From Idiomarina sp. A28L (GTDB lineage: Bacteria > Pseudomonadota > Gammaproteobacteria > Enterobacterales > Alteromonadaceae), in assembly GCF_000218785.1 (NCBI RefSeq), contig NZ_AFPO01000021.1:1-64000 (forward strand): DNA of 64,000 nucleotides, given 5' to 3'. Below, piece after piece: positions 9,316-17,456 of this stretch. The position numbers were made by a program, and so were the translations under genes. Each line of letters begins with the position of its first letter. The stretch's first letter is position 1. Below the pieces are notes generated by a model. The model was not told the origin of the DNA. It made no database searches and was given only the letters and a program-made list of their open reading frames with translations.

Positions 9316-9945
9316 ATGAGCATTCATGTAATCAAGCATCCATTAATTCAGCACAAAATTGGTTTGATGCGCGCGGCCGATATCAGCACCAAAGATTTTC
9401 GTGAACTGGCCAACGAGCTTGGCAACCTTTTAACCTATGAAGCTACCCAAGATTTAGAATTAGTATCCGCGGAAATTGAGGGCTGGAACGATACGCCGAT
9501 TAGTGTGCAGCGCCTGAAGGGTAAAAAGATTACTATTGTGCCGATATTGCGGGCTGGTTTGGGTATGCTCGATGGCGTGTTGCAGCTGATTCCAAGTGCG
9601 AAAGTGAGTGTTGTTGGGCTCTATCGCGATGAAGAAACACTAGAGCCGGTGCCTTATTACGAAAAATTCGCGGGTAATATAGATGAGCGCATGGCGCTGG
9701 TAATCGACCCGATGTTGGCTACCGGCGGCTCTATGGTAGCCACGCTGGATATGTTAAAAAAACATGGCTGCAAAGAGATTCGTATTTTGGTTTTAGTTGC
9801 GGCGCCAGAAGGCGTGAAACGGGTTTTAAAAGCACACCCTGATGTAACTATTTATGCCGCAGCGCAAGATGAGCGCTTAAATGAGCACGGCTACATTTTG
9901 CCAGGCCTTGGCGATGCTGGAGATAAGATATTTGGCACTAAATAA
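9316..9945 (+). CDS. upp: Uracil phosphoribosyltransferase
   Basis: Pyrimidine salvage enzyme: uracil plus PRPP gives UMP and pyrophosphate in the cytoplasm. The PRPP loop DPMLATGGS is at 131-139 and the uracil-binding end [12 protein letters not shown] at 193-204. At 209 residues it has the standard length. AGAGG lies upstream of the ATG. The usual uraA permease does not follow; a strong terminator does, so the gene is monocistronic. Confidence 0.97.
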   Translation: MSIHVIKHPLIQHKIGLMRAADISTKDFRELANELGNLLTYEATQDLELVSAEIEGWNDTPISVQRLKGKKITIVPILRAGLGMLDGVLQLIPSAKVSVVGLYRDEETLEPVPYYEKFAGNIDERMALVIDPMLATGGSMVATLDMLKKHGCKEIRILVLVAAPEGVKRVLKAHPDVTIYAAAQDERLNEHGYILPGLGDAGDKIFGTK

Positions 9946-9983
9946 GTTCACCAGCAGAATATAAATTTAGAAGCTAATTTGCG

Positions 9984-10023
9984 CGCAAGCATACGTACAA
10001 AATACGTATGCTTGCGTTTTTTT
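9984..10023 (+). terminator. Rho-independent terminator after upp
   Basis: CGCAAGCATACGTA pairs perfectly over 14 bases with TACGTATGCTTGCG around a five-base loop, then seven T follow. Confidence 0.92.
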
Positions 10024-10041
10024 GTGCCTTTGCTATTCTTA

Positions 10042-10051
10042 TGTACGTACA
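10042..10051. promoter_or_regulatory. Palindrome upstream of the TacA/TacT pair
   Basis: TGTACGTACA is a perfect 10-base palindrome 72 bases before the antitoxin start. More ACGTA/ACGTT words follow (10056-10089). Ribbon-helix-helix antitoxins usually repress their own promoter at such sites; assignment is inference from position. Confidence 0.4.
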
Positions 10052-10122
10052 ACAAACGTATTTTTTTGCATTGAACTAAACTTACGTTCAACTAAAGGTA
10101 AAAGCCTAACGAGGTGAGTACA

Positions 10123-10395
10123 ATGACGGCATTAACAATAAAGAAAGATGCACGTTTAGATTTGAAAACAACACAGCAAAACAAAGAGCTACTAGTTCAA
10201 GCTGCTTTAGTACGGGGCGTCGACATGACCACCTTCATAATAGAGCCGGCGTTAAAAGCCGCTCGTGAAGTAGTTATGCAATCTCAATTACAAGCTGAGG
10301 AACAAAAAGCGCTTTATGAAGCTCTGGCGAAACCGTCTGCTCCTACAAAAGCGTTGAAAGAGCTAATGGCGCTGGGGCCAATTGATGAAAGCTAA
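10123..10395 (+). CDS. DUF1778 ribbon-helix-helix antitoxin (TacA-like)
   Basis: Probable antitoxin that binds DNA through an N-terminal ribbon-helix-helix (about 1-50, with DMTTFIIEPALKAAREV) and neutralises the partner acetyltransferase with its C-terminal tail. GAGG at 10111-10114 lies 8 bases before the ATG at 10123; a GTG at 10114 is in frame but overlaps the ribosome site. It overlaps the toxin gene by 11 bases, the normal arrangement for this type II family. Confidence 0.85.
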   Translation: MTALTIKKDARLDLKTTQQNKELLVQAALVRGVDMTTFIIEPALKAAREVVMQSQLQAEEQKALYEALAKPSAPTKALKELMALGPIDES

Positions 10396-10912
10396 TAGAT
10401 TTTTGATTGAACAATATGACGTCAATAAAACCTATTATCAGCAAAAGAACTTCGATTGCGGCAACAGAGTTATTAACAAATTTGTTCATAGCTCTTTGAA
10501 AAAACAAGTGGCTAATGGCTTTTCTCAAGCTTATGTATTGCTCAATAGCGAAAATAATGGGCGTTTCTCAGCTTTTTACACGCTAAGCTCGTTTAAATTA
10601 ATAGCTAGCGATATGCTCTCACTCTCATCGGGAAGCTTTCCGCGCGATATCCCCTGCGCTCGATTGATAATGCTTGGCGTTGAAAATGAGCTACAAGGCC
10701 AAGGTATTGGCAAGAAACTGATGGCAGATGTATTCCATCGCGTGCACAAAGCCGCAAAAGAAATAGGCATTTATGGCCTCTATTTAGATGCAGACCTTGC
10801 AGCTATCGATTTCTATAGAACTTTAGGTTTTGTTCGTTTGAATGAGGAAAGCGAGAGCAGCACTGCAAAAATGTTTTTAAGTATGAGAGAAATTCACGCC
10901 GCTATCGAATGA
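10385..10912 (+). CDS. GNAT-family toxin (TacT-like tRNA acetyltransferase)
   Basis: Probable toxin that transfers an acetyl group from acetyl-CoA to the amino acid on charged tRNA, stopping translation. The acetyl-CoA loop is visible as ENELQGQGIGKKLM near 98-111, followed by DADLAAIDFYRTLGF, the usual C-terminal GNAT segment. The family N-terminal pattern (FDCG...N.F....L.....) is also present. It overlaps the DUF1778 antitoxin. It looks intact. The target tRNA is unknown. Confidence 0.85.
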   Translation: MKANRFLIEQYDVNKTYYQQKNFDCGNRVINKFVHSSLKKQVANGFSQAYVLLNSENNGRFSAFYTLSSFKLIASDMLSLSSGSFPRDIPCARLIMLGVENELQGQGIGKKLMADVFHRVHKAAKEIGIYGLYLDADLAAIDFYRTLGFVRLNEESESSTAKMFLSMREIHAAIE

Positions 10913-10957
10913 ATCGTTTAAAAACCGTGCAAACGTTTTAGTTTGTGCATAAAACAC

Positions 10958-10985
10958 TTGCCGCGGTATAGATGCTCGGTATAAT
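10958..10985 (+). promoter_or_regulatory. Promoter of tRNA-Trp
   Basis: TTGCCG (10958-10963) and a perfect TATAAT (10980-10985) are separated by 16 bp, with a GC-rich discriminator and the tRNA 13 bases further on. Confidence 0.7.
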
Positions 10986-10998
10986 TCAGCGCTGTTGC

Positions 10999-11075
10999 AG
11001 GGGCGTAGTTCCAATTGGTAGAACAGCGGTCTCCAAAACCGACGGTTGGGGGTTCGAATCCCTCCGCCCCTGCCA
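10999..11075 (+). tRNA. tRNA-Trp (anticodon CCA)
   Basis: A full cloverleaf is present: acceptor AGGGGCG pairs with CGCCCCT, D-loop with AATTGG, anticodon CCA at 11033-11035 in loop CTCCAAA, T-arm GGTTCGAATCC, and encoded CCA at 11073-11075. It reads as tRNA-Trp with one extra D-loop base relative to the enterobacterial gene. It stands alone with its own promoter and terminator. Confidence 0.97.
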
Positions 11076-11082
11076 ATTTTTT

Positions 11083-11117
11083 AAAAGCGCATGGTTTTAA
11101 CCCGTTGCGCTTTTTTT
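11083..11117 (+). terminator. Terminator after tRNA-Trp, probably bidirectional
   Basis: AAAAGCGCA pairs with TGCGCTTTT over an inner loop and ends in seven T on the plus strand. On the minus strand the same stem also ends in T-rich sequence and may serve radA. Confidence 0.75.
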
Positions 11118-11173
11118 GTGCCTCGCGTTTGAAGCATGCTGCCAGAGCGCGCTAACTGCCAGCCCCCAAAAAA

Positions 11174-12547
11174 CTAAACCAACTCCAACGCTTCAGATAT
11201 GTTCTTCACGCCTTGCACCTGCATGCCCGCCGGCACATTTTTCGGTACGTTTGCAATCGGCACTATGGCGCGTTTAAAGCCATGTTTTGCCGCTTCGTTT
11301 AGGCGATCACCACCGTTTGGCACCGGCCGAATTTCACCCGAAAGCCCTACTTCACCGAACACCACCATATCTTGTGGAATCGGCTGATCGCGAAAGCTAG
11401 AAACAATCGCCAGCAATAGCGCTAAATCTGAGCTGGTTTCAACTACCCGCACGCCACCTACTACATTTACGAATACATCTTGATCACCGAGCATCAAACC
11501 ACCGTGTCGGTGCAATACGGCGAGCAACAAAGCCAGACGGTTTTGCTCGGTGCCAACAGCAACGCGGCGCGGGTTTGAAAGCTGAGAATGGTCTACCAAA
11601 GCCTGGATTTCTACCAACAACGGGCGCGTGCCTTCCCAAACTGTAAGCACCACCGAACCACTGCCATGTTCTTGGCCACGGCTTAAGAATATAGCCGAGG
11701 GGTTTTTCACTTCTTTTAAGCCATCGCCCATCATGGCAAAAACACCGAGCTCGTTTACGGCGCCGAAGCGGTTCTTGGTGCCGCGCAGCGTGCGATAACG
11801 CGAATCACCATCGCCATCCAAAATTACCGAGCAATCAATGCAGTGCTCTAATACTTTTGGCCCGGCCAGCGACCCATCTTTGGTTACGTGCCCAACCATG
11901 AAAATAGCAACGTTGTTTTGCTTGGCATAGCGAGTTAAATACGCGGCGGTTTCGCGCACTTGCGAAACGCTGCCGGGTGCTGATTGAATATCGGTAAGGT
12001 GCATTACCTGTATCGAATCAATCACCATAATTTTCGGCTTTTCTTTATCCGCTAGTTGGCAAATGAGTTCTACCGAGGTTTCAGCCAACATACGGAGTTT
12101 ATCGGTGGGCAAGTTCAGCCGCTGTGCGCGCATGGCTACCTGTTGTAACGATTCTTCGCCAGTAACATAAAGCGCTGGCATATGTTCGGCTAGCTTGCAC
12201 ATGGTTTGCAGCAACAATGTACTCTTACCCGCACCTGGCGAGCCACCAATCAAAATTGCAGAGCCCGGCACAATGCCTCCGCCCAATACCCGATCGAATT
12301 CTTGAAAGCTAGTAGAAAAGCGCGGTACATTTTGCAAATCCACTTCACTTAGGGTTTGCACTTTTGATTCAGTTAGCCCCGAAAAGCCAGTGCGGCTGCG
12401 GCCTCCGGTGCTCGGAGCCGCAGTGCCCAAACGCACTTCGCTCACCGTATTCCATTCACCACATTCACTGCATTGGCCTTGCCAGCGCGGGAAATCAGCT
12501 CCACATTCGGTACATACATAGGCGGTTTTCTGCTTTGCCTTGGCCAT
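11174..12547 (-). CDS. radA: DNA repair protein RadA
   Basis: RecA-like ATPase that drives branch migration during recombination repair. A C4 zinc finger opens the protein (Cys12, Cys15, Cys26, Cys29). Walker A GGSPGAGKST is at 101-110, the RadA-specific KNRFG motif at 258-262, and a Lon-like, non-proteolytic domain follows to the end. At 457 residues it has normal length. It stands alone here; the importer genes that follow are divergent. Confidence 0.96.
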   Translation of the reverse strand: MAKAKQKTAYVCTECGADFPRWQGQCSECGEWNTVSEVRLGTAAPSTGGRSRTGFSGLTESKVQTLSEVDLQNVPRFSTSFQEFDRVLGGGIVPGSAILIGGSPGAGKSTLLLQTMCKLAEHMPALYVTGEESLQQVAMRAQRLNLPTDKLRMLAETSVELICQLADKEKPKIMVIDSIQVMHLTDIQSAPGSVSQVRETAAYLTRYAKQNNVAIFMVGHVTKDGSLAGPKVLEHCIDCSVILDGDGDSRYRTLRGTKNRFGAVNELGVFAMMGDGLKEVKNPSAIFLSRGQEHGSGSVVLTVWEGTRPLLVEIQALVDHSQLSNPRRVAVGTEQNRLALLLAVLHRHGGLMLGDQDVFVNVVGGVRVVETSSDLALLLAIVSSFRDQPIPQDMVVFGEVGLSGEIRPVPNGGDRLNEAAKHGFKRAIVPIANVPKNVPAGMQVQGVKNISEALELV

Positions 12548-12670
12548 ATTTTTCTCTCTGCTAAAGTGCTAATAAACTAGCGGGCTGATAAACTAAAGTG
12601 CAAATGAAGCGCAACGCTAAGAAACTGCGGGCAGCAACCGAACTAATAACCATAATAAGGGAAGCGCAAG

Positions 12671-13807
12671 ATGAGGGGAACCCAGTTCAGCATTTTCCCA
12701 ATCAACACATCCAGTTTTACTCGCGCATTACCGAAGTTTTCTCAGCAGCCGATGCTCGCTCTGCAGTTCACATCAATGGTGCTGTTAGCCCTTTTGCTAG
12801 CTAGTTTTGCGGTTGCCCATGCGGCAAACTCTTCGCAGCCTAATTCTTCAGCAATATTTAACCAAGGCGAGGAAGCCATTGAAGAAAGTGCGCAAGCCAA
12901 CGAAAATACTGATCCAGTTCCTCAGCAAAAACTACGCATTGTTTCCATGAACTACTGCATCGATTACGTGCTCGAACGCTGGCAAAATGAGCATTTTGAA
13001 TTTTATCCAGTTGCCGAACACCACGGCCGCATTGAACAAATTATGCAGTTAAAGCCCGATATGATTATTGCTGGGCAATTTAACTCCCCTATTCGCATCA
13101 ATAATTTTCGTAATAATGGCTTACCCGTAGCCGTGCTCGATGAACCCAATAGCTTTGCCGGTTCCCGCAGGTTTTTTCAAGAGCTCGCTGAATTGCTCCA
13201 ACAACCGGAATTAGCGCAAGCTGATATTGCCGAAATTTCCGCGCCAAGCGGGAGTTCTGCAAACGAGGCTTATGCAAACAAAGCTTATGCAAACGAAGGT
13301 CGGTGGCCAACTGTGCTCGCTATGCAGGTTAACCAATGGAGTTTTGGCGGCAACAATCTACTCAACGAACTGTTTCAACACATGGGCTTAGAAAACCTAG
13401 CGGCACGCAAAGGCGATGGCTTGGTTAAAGTAGGGTTAGAAGACATTTTGCAATGGCAGCCCGATATATTATTACTTGAAGGCAAGTTGGTAACTTCGGA
13501 AGTTGCCGCTGAAGCAAATACGCATGCCGCCAAACAAGAGAGCTGCGGCGATAATCAAAATCCATGTGTGTTCCAAGCACAACAAAGCTTTGCCCTAGCG
13601 AACCTTAATTTAATGCATAAATCACTGCGCAATTATCAACAATTACCGCACGTAACAGCGCTTTATTTGCCCCGCGAAGTAAGTGGCTGCATGGCCCAAC
13701 GGCTTCCCGAGGCTATTCATATTCTATCTTCCCAATTAGCCCAAGATTCCGAAGCCGCATCGGCCGCACAGCTAACATCAGAACAGGAAAGAGAAAACCG
13801 CCCATGA
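12671..13807 (+). CDS. ABC transporter periplasmic binding protein (siderophore/B12-type)
   Basis: Class III binding protein that should deliver a metal chelate (heme, siderophore or cobamide) to the permease encoded next. A hydrophobic segment ending AHAANS near residue 52 is the signal peptide. Its n-region is long, but AGGGA lies before the ATG at 12671; an ATG at 12752 is the alternative. RIVSMNYCIDYVL and the QLKPDMIIAG and QWQPDILLLEG strands fit the TroA/BtuF fold. A short in-frame repeat (ANEAY, ANKAY, ANEG) lies in the mid-protein linker, at 13259-13299. The stop overlaps the permease start by 4 bases. No cobalamin riboswitch is seen upstream, so the ligand is unknown. Confidence 0.8.
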   Translation: MRGTQFSIFPINTSSFTRALPKFSQQPMLALQFTSMVLLALLLASFAVAHAANSSQPNSSAIFNQGEEAIEESAQANENTDPVPQQKLRIVSMNYCIDYVLERWQNEHFEFYPVAEHHGRIEQIMQLKPDMIIAGQFNSPIRINNFRNNGLPVAVLDEPNSFAGSRRFFQELAELLQQPELAQADIAEISAPSGSSANEAYANKAYANEGRWPTVLAMQVNQWSFGGNNLLNELFQHMGLENLAARKGDGLVKVGLEDILQWQPDILLLEGKLVTSEVAAEANTHAAKQESCGDNQNPCVFQAQQSFALANLNLMHKSLRNYQQLPHVTALYLPREVSGCMAQRLPEAIHILSSQLAQDSEAASAAQLTSEQERENRP

Positions 13808-14868
13808 ACCTGCACCGAATGATTCTCGGCGTTGCAATCGCCATCACCGCCATTGCCGCACTTTGGGTGGGCAGCGCCGATGTAAACGTGCTCACCGCCC
13901 TCGGCTTCCCCGAGAAAATGGTGTCTGACACCACTTTCTATGACACCACCCCCGAGAAGTTGGTGCCAGACACCACTTTCTCGGATACCGCCATTAGCAA
14001 ACAAATCCTCTTTGATATTCGTATTCCACGCATCTTACTCGCGCTCATTACCGGCGCGGCGCTAGGCTTAGCAGGTGCCGGCATGCAAGGCTTATTGCGC
14101 AACCCATTGGCAGAGCCTGGCATACTGGGTGTTTCTTCTGGAGCTGCCCTTGCCGCCGTAATCGTGCTCTATTTCGGCTTCGCTACCTGGTATTCCTGGC
14201 TCTTACCAATCGCCGCCGTTTTCGGCAGCGCCTCAGCTTTGCTCATCGTGGTGCTCATTGCAGGCATGCGCGCCAGCATTACCACTCTCATTTTGTCCGG
14301 TGTGGCCGTTTCCGCCTTTCTATCTGGGCTCATTGCGCTCGCACTCAGCATGGCGCCAAGCCCTTTTGCCATGCAAGAAATAAGCTTTTGGCTCATGGGT
14401 TCGCTGGCCAATCGCGATCTCGATCAAATCATGCTCATTTCACCGTTCTTACTCATTGGCGCGATACTAATTTTCACCAGCGGCCGCTATTTACAAGCCC
14501 TCACCCTCGGCGAAGAAACTGCAACATCAATGGGCTTCAACGGTGCCCTTGAACGCGCAAAATTACTTACCGGTACCGCATTATTAGTGGGTGGCGCAGT
14601 GGCTGTTACCGGCGTTATTGGCTTTGTCGGTTTAGTAGTGCCGCACATATTGCGGCCATTCGTTCACGGCGATCCACGCCGGCTGCTCTTCAGCAGTATG
14701 CTTGCCGGCGCTTTATTGGTGCTGCTCATGGATATACTCGTGCAGTTATTGCCAACCGGTGCCGAACTACAGGTAGGGGTTATGGCCACGCTCATCGGCG
14801 GCCCATTCTTCTTAATGTTATTGGTGCGCCACAATATGTCCGGCAGCCTGTGGGGGAACCCTAAATGA
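13804..14868 (+). CDS. FecCD/BtuC-family ABC permease with a repeat-derived insert
   Basis: Inner-membrane permease of the importer, with about nine or ten hydrophobic helices. It has the family features RIPRILLALITGAALGLAGAG (73-92), the NPLAEPGILGVSSGA segment and GxxxGxVGLVVPHI near 276. Residues 37-63, between helix 1 and the conserved DIRIPR, are encoded by two palindromic GTGTCAGACAC-type repeats read in frame; relatives have a shorter loop there. The insert is periplasmic and adds no stop, so the protein may still work. Starts at an ATGA overlap with the binding protein and ends at an ATGA overlap with the ATPase. Confidence 0.88.
   Translation: MNLHRMILGVAIAITAIAALWVGSADVNVLTALGFPEKMVSDTTFYDTTPEKLVPDTTFSDTAISKQILFDIRIPRILLALITGAALGLAGAGMQGLLRNPLAEPGILGVSSGAALAAVIVLYFGFATWYSWLLPIAAVFGSASALLIVVLIAGMRASITTLILSGVAVSAFLSGLIALALSMAPSPFAMQEISFWLMGSLANRDLDQIMLISPFLLIGAILIFTSGRYLQALTLGEETATSMGFNGALERAKLLTGTALLVGGAVAVTGVIGFVGLVVPHILRPFVHGDPRRLLFSSMLAGALLVLLMDILVQLLPTGAELQVGVMATLIGGPFFLMLLVRHNMSGSLWGNPK
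13912..13942. repeat. REP-like palindrome inside the permease gene, copy 1
   Basis: An inverted repeat centred on GGTGTCTGACACC (13920-13932) with A/T-rich flanks. In frame it encodes EKMVSDTTFYD. The motif recurs at 13953-13983, 18482-18514, 21533-21564 and 21638-21665. Confidence 0.75.
13953..13983. repeat. REP-like palindrome inside the permease gene, copy 2
   Basis: CGAGAAGTTGGTGCC pairs with the complement of GACACCACTTTCTCG with three mismatches. In frame it encodes EKLVPDTTFSD, a diverged copy of the peptide 14 residues before. Confidence 0.75.
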
Positions 14869-15572
14869 ACCACAATACCAATTCACAAGCCAATGCTATT
14901 AGCGTGAGCAATTTGAACTTCGCTTACAACAGCCGCGAAATTCTAAAAAACATCTCGCTAAACTTCGAAAAAAACAAAGTTACCGGAATTTTCGGCGAAA
15001 ATGGTACCGGGAAAAGCACGTTATTGAAGATTTTAGCCGGAGTTCTACCTGCTGAGTATGGAAAAGCCACCGAGTTTCACAATTTGCCCCAATCTGAAGT
15101 GGGCTACTTAGGCCAACAAATCACCCCGGCATGGGCACTGAAAGTAAGTGCATTGGTAGAACTTGGAACTTTAACGCGCGAAAGTTGGAGTAAAGAAGAA
15201 AAACAAGCGGCTGTGCAACAAGCCATGGCTGAAACCGATTGCTTGCACCTCGCCGAACGCAAAGTATTCGAAATATCCACTGGGGAATTGCAACGCGCCC
15301 TGCTCGCGCGCGTATTTGCCGGCAAACCAAAAATAATCTTGGCAGATGAACCTACCGCGGGGCTCGATCCACGCCATCAGCTAGCAGTAATGAATTTACT
15401 GCAACAACACGCCCGAAAAGGCGGCACCGTTTTAGTAGTAATGCATGATTTAAACGCGGGAAAAACCTTTTGCGATAACGCCGTGCTGCTCAACAACGGC
15501 GAAGTTTTTGCCCACGGCCTTGCCGCAGAAGTTCTTAGTGATAAAAATATATTTGATGTGTTTGGTGTGTAA
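14865..15572 (+). CDS. ABC transporter ATPase of the importer, C-terminus probably truncated
   Basis: Energises the permease. Walker A GENGTGKST is at 44-52, the signature STGELQRALLAR near 135-150, Walker B KIILADEPTAGLD after it, and the switch His in VVMHDLN. It is translationally coupled to the permease. It stops at VFGV after 235 residues, whereas FecE/FepC/BtuD-type ATPases usually run 10-25 residues beyond this point. The stop lies directly at the start of a DUF4160 remnant in another frame, so the 3' end was probably lost at a recombination junction. The core motifs are intact. Confidence 0.85.
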   Translation: MNHNTNSQANAISVSNLNFAYNSREILKNISLNFEKNKVTGIFGENGTGKSTLLKILAGVLPAEYGKATEFHNLPQSEVGYLGQQITPAWALKVSALVELGTLTRESWSKEEKQAAVQQAMAETDCLHLAERKVFEISTGELQRALLARVFAGKPKIILADEPTAGLDPRHQLAVMNLLQQHARKGGTVLVVMHDLNAGKTFCDNAVLLNNGEVFAHGLAAEVLSDKNIFDVFGV

Positions 15573-15573
15573 G

Positions 15574-15723
15574 CAAACTCTCGAAGTAATTGCTGGAAAT
15601 TTACCAAAGCGTGTACTATTAATGGTGGTTGAGTGGATCATTAGCAACCGCGAAGAATTGATGTGCGATTGGGATCTGGCACAAGCATTGCAGCCATTAA
15701 ACAAAATAAAGCCGTTGGAGTAA
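15574..15723 (+). pseudogene. 5'-truncated DUF4160 gene remnant
   Basis: Codons 15574-15723 read TLEVIAGNLPKRVLLMVVEW then REELMCDWDLAQ and end at KPLE. This matches the C-terminal half of DUF4160 proteins (GEVLAG..P.....LV..W...H.EEL..NWE). The N-terminal half with its conserved histidines is absent; the sequence before it is the ABC ATPase in another frame. DUF4160 genes normally precede a DUF2442 gene, which is what follows 5 bases later, so this is the relic of a two-gene module. Confidence 0.65.
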
Positions 15724-15727
15724 GCCC

Positions 15728-15979
15728 ATGACATTGCCTAAAGTAAGCACTGTAATAGCCAAACCTGGCTATATATTAGTGCTCAAATTTACCGATGGTA
15801 AAACGGGTGAAGTTTGTATTGCGGAATCGCTACATGGCCCGCTATTTGAGCCGCTGCGCAAGCCCGAAAACTTTTTGTTAGCCGCGGTCGATGATTTTGG
15901 CGCAGTATATTGGCCACTCCCAGAATGTAACCACACACCGGATTATGCACCCGATGCGCTTTATCGCATGCTAGGCTAA
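15728..15979 (+). CDS. DUF2442 domain protein
   Basis: An 83-residue protein with the DUF2442 pattern: LKFTDGKTGEVCIAESLHGPLFEPLRKPENF, then GAVYWPLPECNHTPDYAPDALY. GGAG precedes the ATG. It is intact although its usual partner DUF4160 is broken upstream. Family function is uncertain; the pair has toxin-antitoxin-like organisation in many genomes, but that is inference. It overlaps the end of serB by 9 bases in convergent orientation. Confidence 0.8.
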   Translation: MTLPKVSTVIAKPGYILVLKFTDGKTGEVCIAESLHGPLFEPLRKPENFLLAAVDDFGAVYWPLPECNHTPDYAPDALYRMLG

Positions 15980-16618
15980 AACTTCAATCAGTTTCGCCAG
16001 CGAACCTTCAATTTGTAAATCGGAAACCTTCACCAACGCTGGCTTCCCATTGAATGCCACACCGAAGCCCGCAGCTTCAATCATTGGGATATCATTCGCG
16101 CCATCACCAATAGCAATTACTTGCTCTCGCGGCAAACCGTATTGGCGCATTAATGCTTCCAGTGCATCGGCCTTAGCTTGGCCATCAATAATCGGCCCAA
16201 GTAAGCGCCCACTTAGCTTGCCATCTACAACTTCTAGCACATTACAGGCCACATAATCAGCACCCCAGCGCATGGCCGCCATATCAGCAAACCAGGTAAA
16301 GCCGCCCGAAACAATTGCAATACGCCAGCGATATTTACGCAAAAAGCGCATAAGTTCATCGGCACCCTCGGTAAATGGTAGGTTATCGGCAAGGCCGAAA
16401 ATAACCTCTTCCGAAACACCCGCCAACATTTTCACCCGTTCATGCAAGGCTTCTTTAAAATCCAACTCGCCGCGCATCGCTTTTTCAGTTATTTTTGCCA
16501 CTGCAGCGCCGTTGCCACCAGCCGCGGCAATGGCATCAATGCTCTCTAACTGAATTAGGGTGGAATCCATATCAAATACAGCTAAGCCGGGTTTTAACAT
16601 ATCCGGTAATGTGCTCAT
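15971..16618 (-). CDS. serB: Phosphoserine phosphatase
   Basis: Last step of serine biosynthesis: hydrolyses O-phosphoserine in the cytoplasm. HAD-superfamily motifs are complete: DMDST at 16-20 (nucleophile Asp16), VSGG near 104, and GDGANDIPM near 168 with the preceding Lys. At 215 residues it is the short form without the N-terminal ACT-like extension of enterobacterial SerB. It is divergent from ytjB, the usual gammaproteobacterial pairing. Confidence 0.92.
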   Translation of the reverse strand: MSTLPDMLKPGLAVFDMDSTLIQLESIDAIAAAGGNGAAVAKITEKAMRGELDFKEALHERVKMLAGVSEEVIFGLADNLPFTEGADELMRFLRKYRWRIAIVSGGFTWFADMAAMRWGADYVACNVLEVVDGKLSGRLLGPIIDGQAKADALEALMRQYGLPREQVIAIGDGANDIPMIEAAGFGVAFNGKPALVKVSDLQIEGSLAKLIEVLA

Positions 16619-16730
16619 TCTTTTGCCTTATTCATTTAAGCTACGTAATTCAAGGTGCCTGCGCACTTGCGCTAATTATTATTCTAACAGGCGATTGCCT
16701 GAAGCGTTCCGCTGAGCTAAAGTTGCCGTT

Positions 16731-17456
16731 ATGAATATAGCGCAAACAGAAAAAAATACAGTAAGTAAAAAACGGCCTTGGATGTTGCCAGGCGAACGTA
16801 TGTATCGCCGCATCATCCTAATTGCTGCTGCGCTAACGCTAATCGGCATTATCGCTAATAGTTGGTATCAAGCCAATCAAAAAGGCGAAGAGGTACTCGT
16901 AGCGCATACCGAAAACTTAGCGCGCGTAATTATGGCGCAGGCCCAAAACGAAGCTAAGATATGGTTTATTGAAGATAACTACAACGGTTTAGAGAATTTA
17001 GCGCAACATTTACAAAGCCAAGAAGCCATTCTAGAAGTAAGCATTCAAGATGAAATGGGCCGCAGCATTATTCGCGTGGGCCACGATTTACCATTGCACA
17101 CCTACTTAGCAAACCTGCCCGATTCAATGTGGGCAGTGCCTATGGTTTCACCCGTGCTTGATCGCAGCGAAACCGGCTCACACTTGCTCGGATTCGTGCG
17201 TATCACCTTTGATTACGATCGTATCACCGCACAATCACGCCCATATCACCGAGCCTCGCTGCAACAACAAGCGTTTTTGCTGTTTCTAGCTTTCATAGCC
17301 GGTGTACTCGTAACCTTCTCGTTCCTGCGCAAGCGCCGAGCTATTTCTGTGCCCTCCCCAGAGAGCATGGCGCAAAGCACACAAGCCGATATTCAAGTTT
17401 ACGAAACGCCCGATACTAAGAATGCAAATAGCAAAAATGAGCGCGGCAATAAATAG
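16731..17456 (+). CDS. ytjB: YtjB/AhpA (Smp) family membrane protein
   Basis: A two-pass inner-membrane protein with a periplasmic domain: helix 1 at about 27-45 (IILIAAALTLIGIIANSWY), helix 2 at about 185-204, and a hydrophilic cytoplasmic tail. It matches the Smp/YtjB family, found beside serB in most gammaproteobacteria, including here in divergent orientation. The molecular role is not established. Its last 35 bases overlap the proposed tatD start. Confidence 0.8.
   Translation: MNIAQTEKNTVSKKRPWMLPGERMYRRIILIAAALTLIGIIANSWYQANQKGEEVLVAHTENLARVIMAQAQNEAKIWFIEDNYNGLENLAQHLQSQEAILEVSIQDEMGRSIIRVGHDLPLHTYLANLPDSMWAVPMVSPVLDRSETGSHLLGFVRITFDYDRITAQSRPYHRASLQQQAFLLFLAFIAGVLVTFSFLRKRRAISVPSPESMAQSTQADIQVYETPDTKNANSKNERGNK

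Noticed and set aside
12548-12670. Possible cobalamin riboswitch before the ABC importer
   Set aside because: No B12-box-like sequence and the region is too short for the full aptamer.
13717-14004. Minus-strand frames of 70-95 codons at the binding-protein/permease junction
   Set aside because: They are shadows of the palindromic inserts and of coding genes, without their own ribosome sites.
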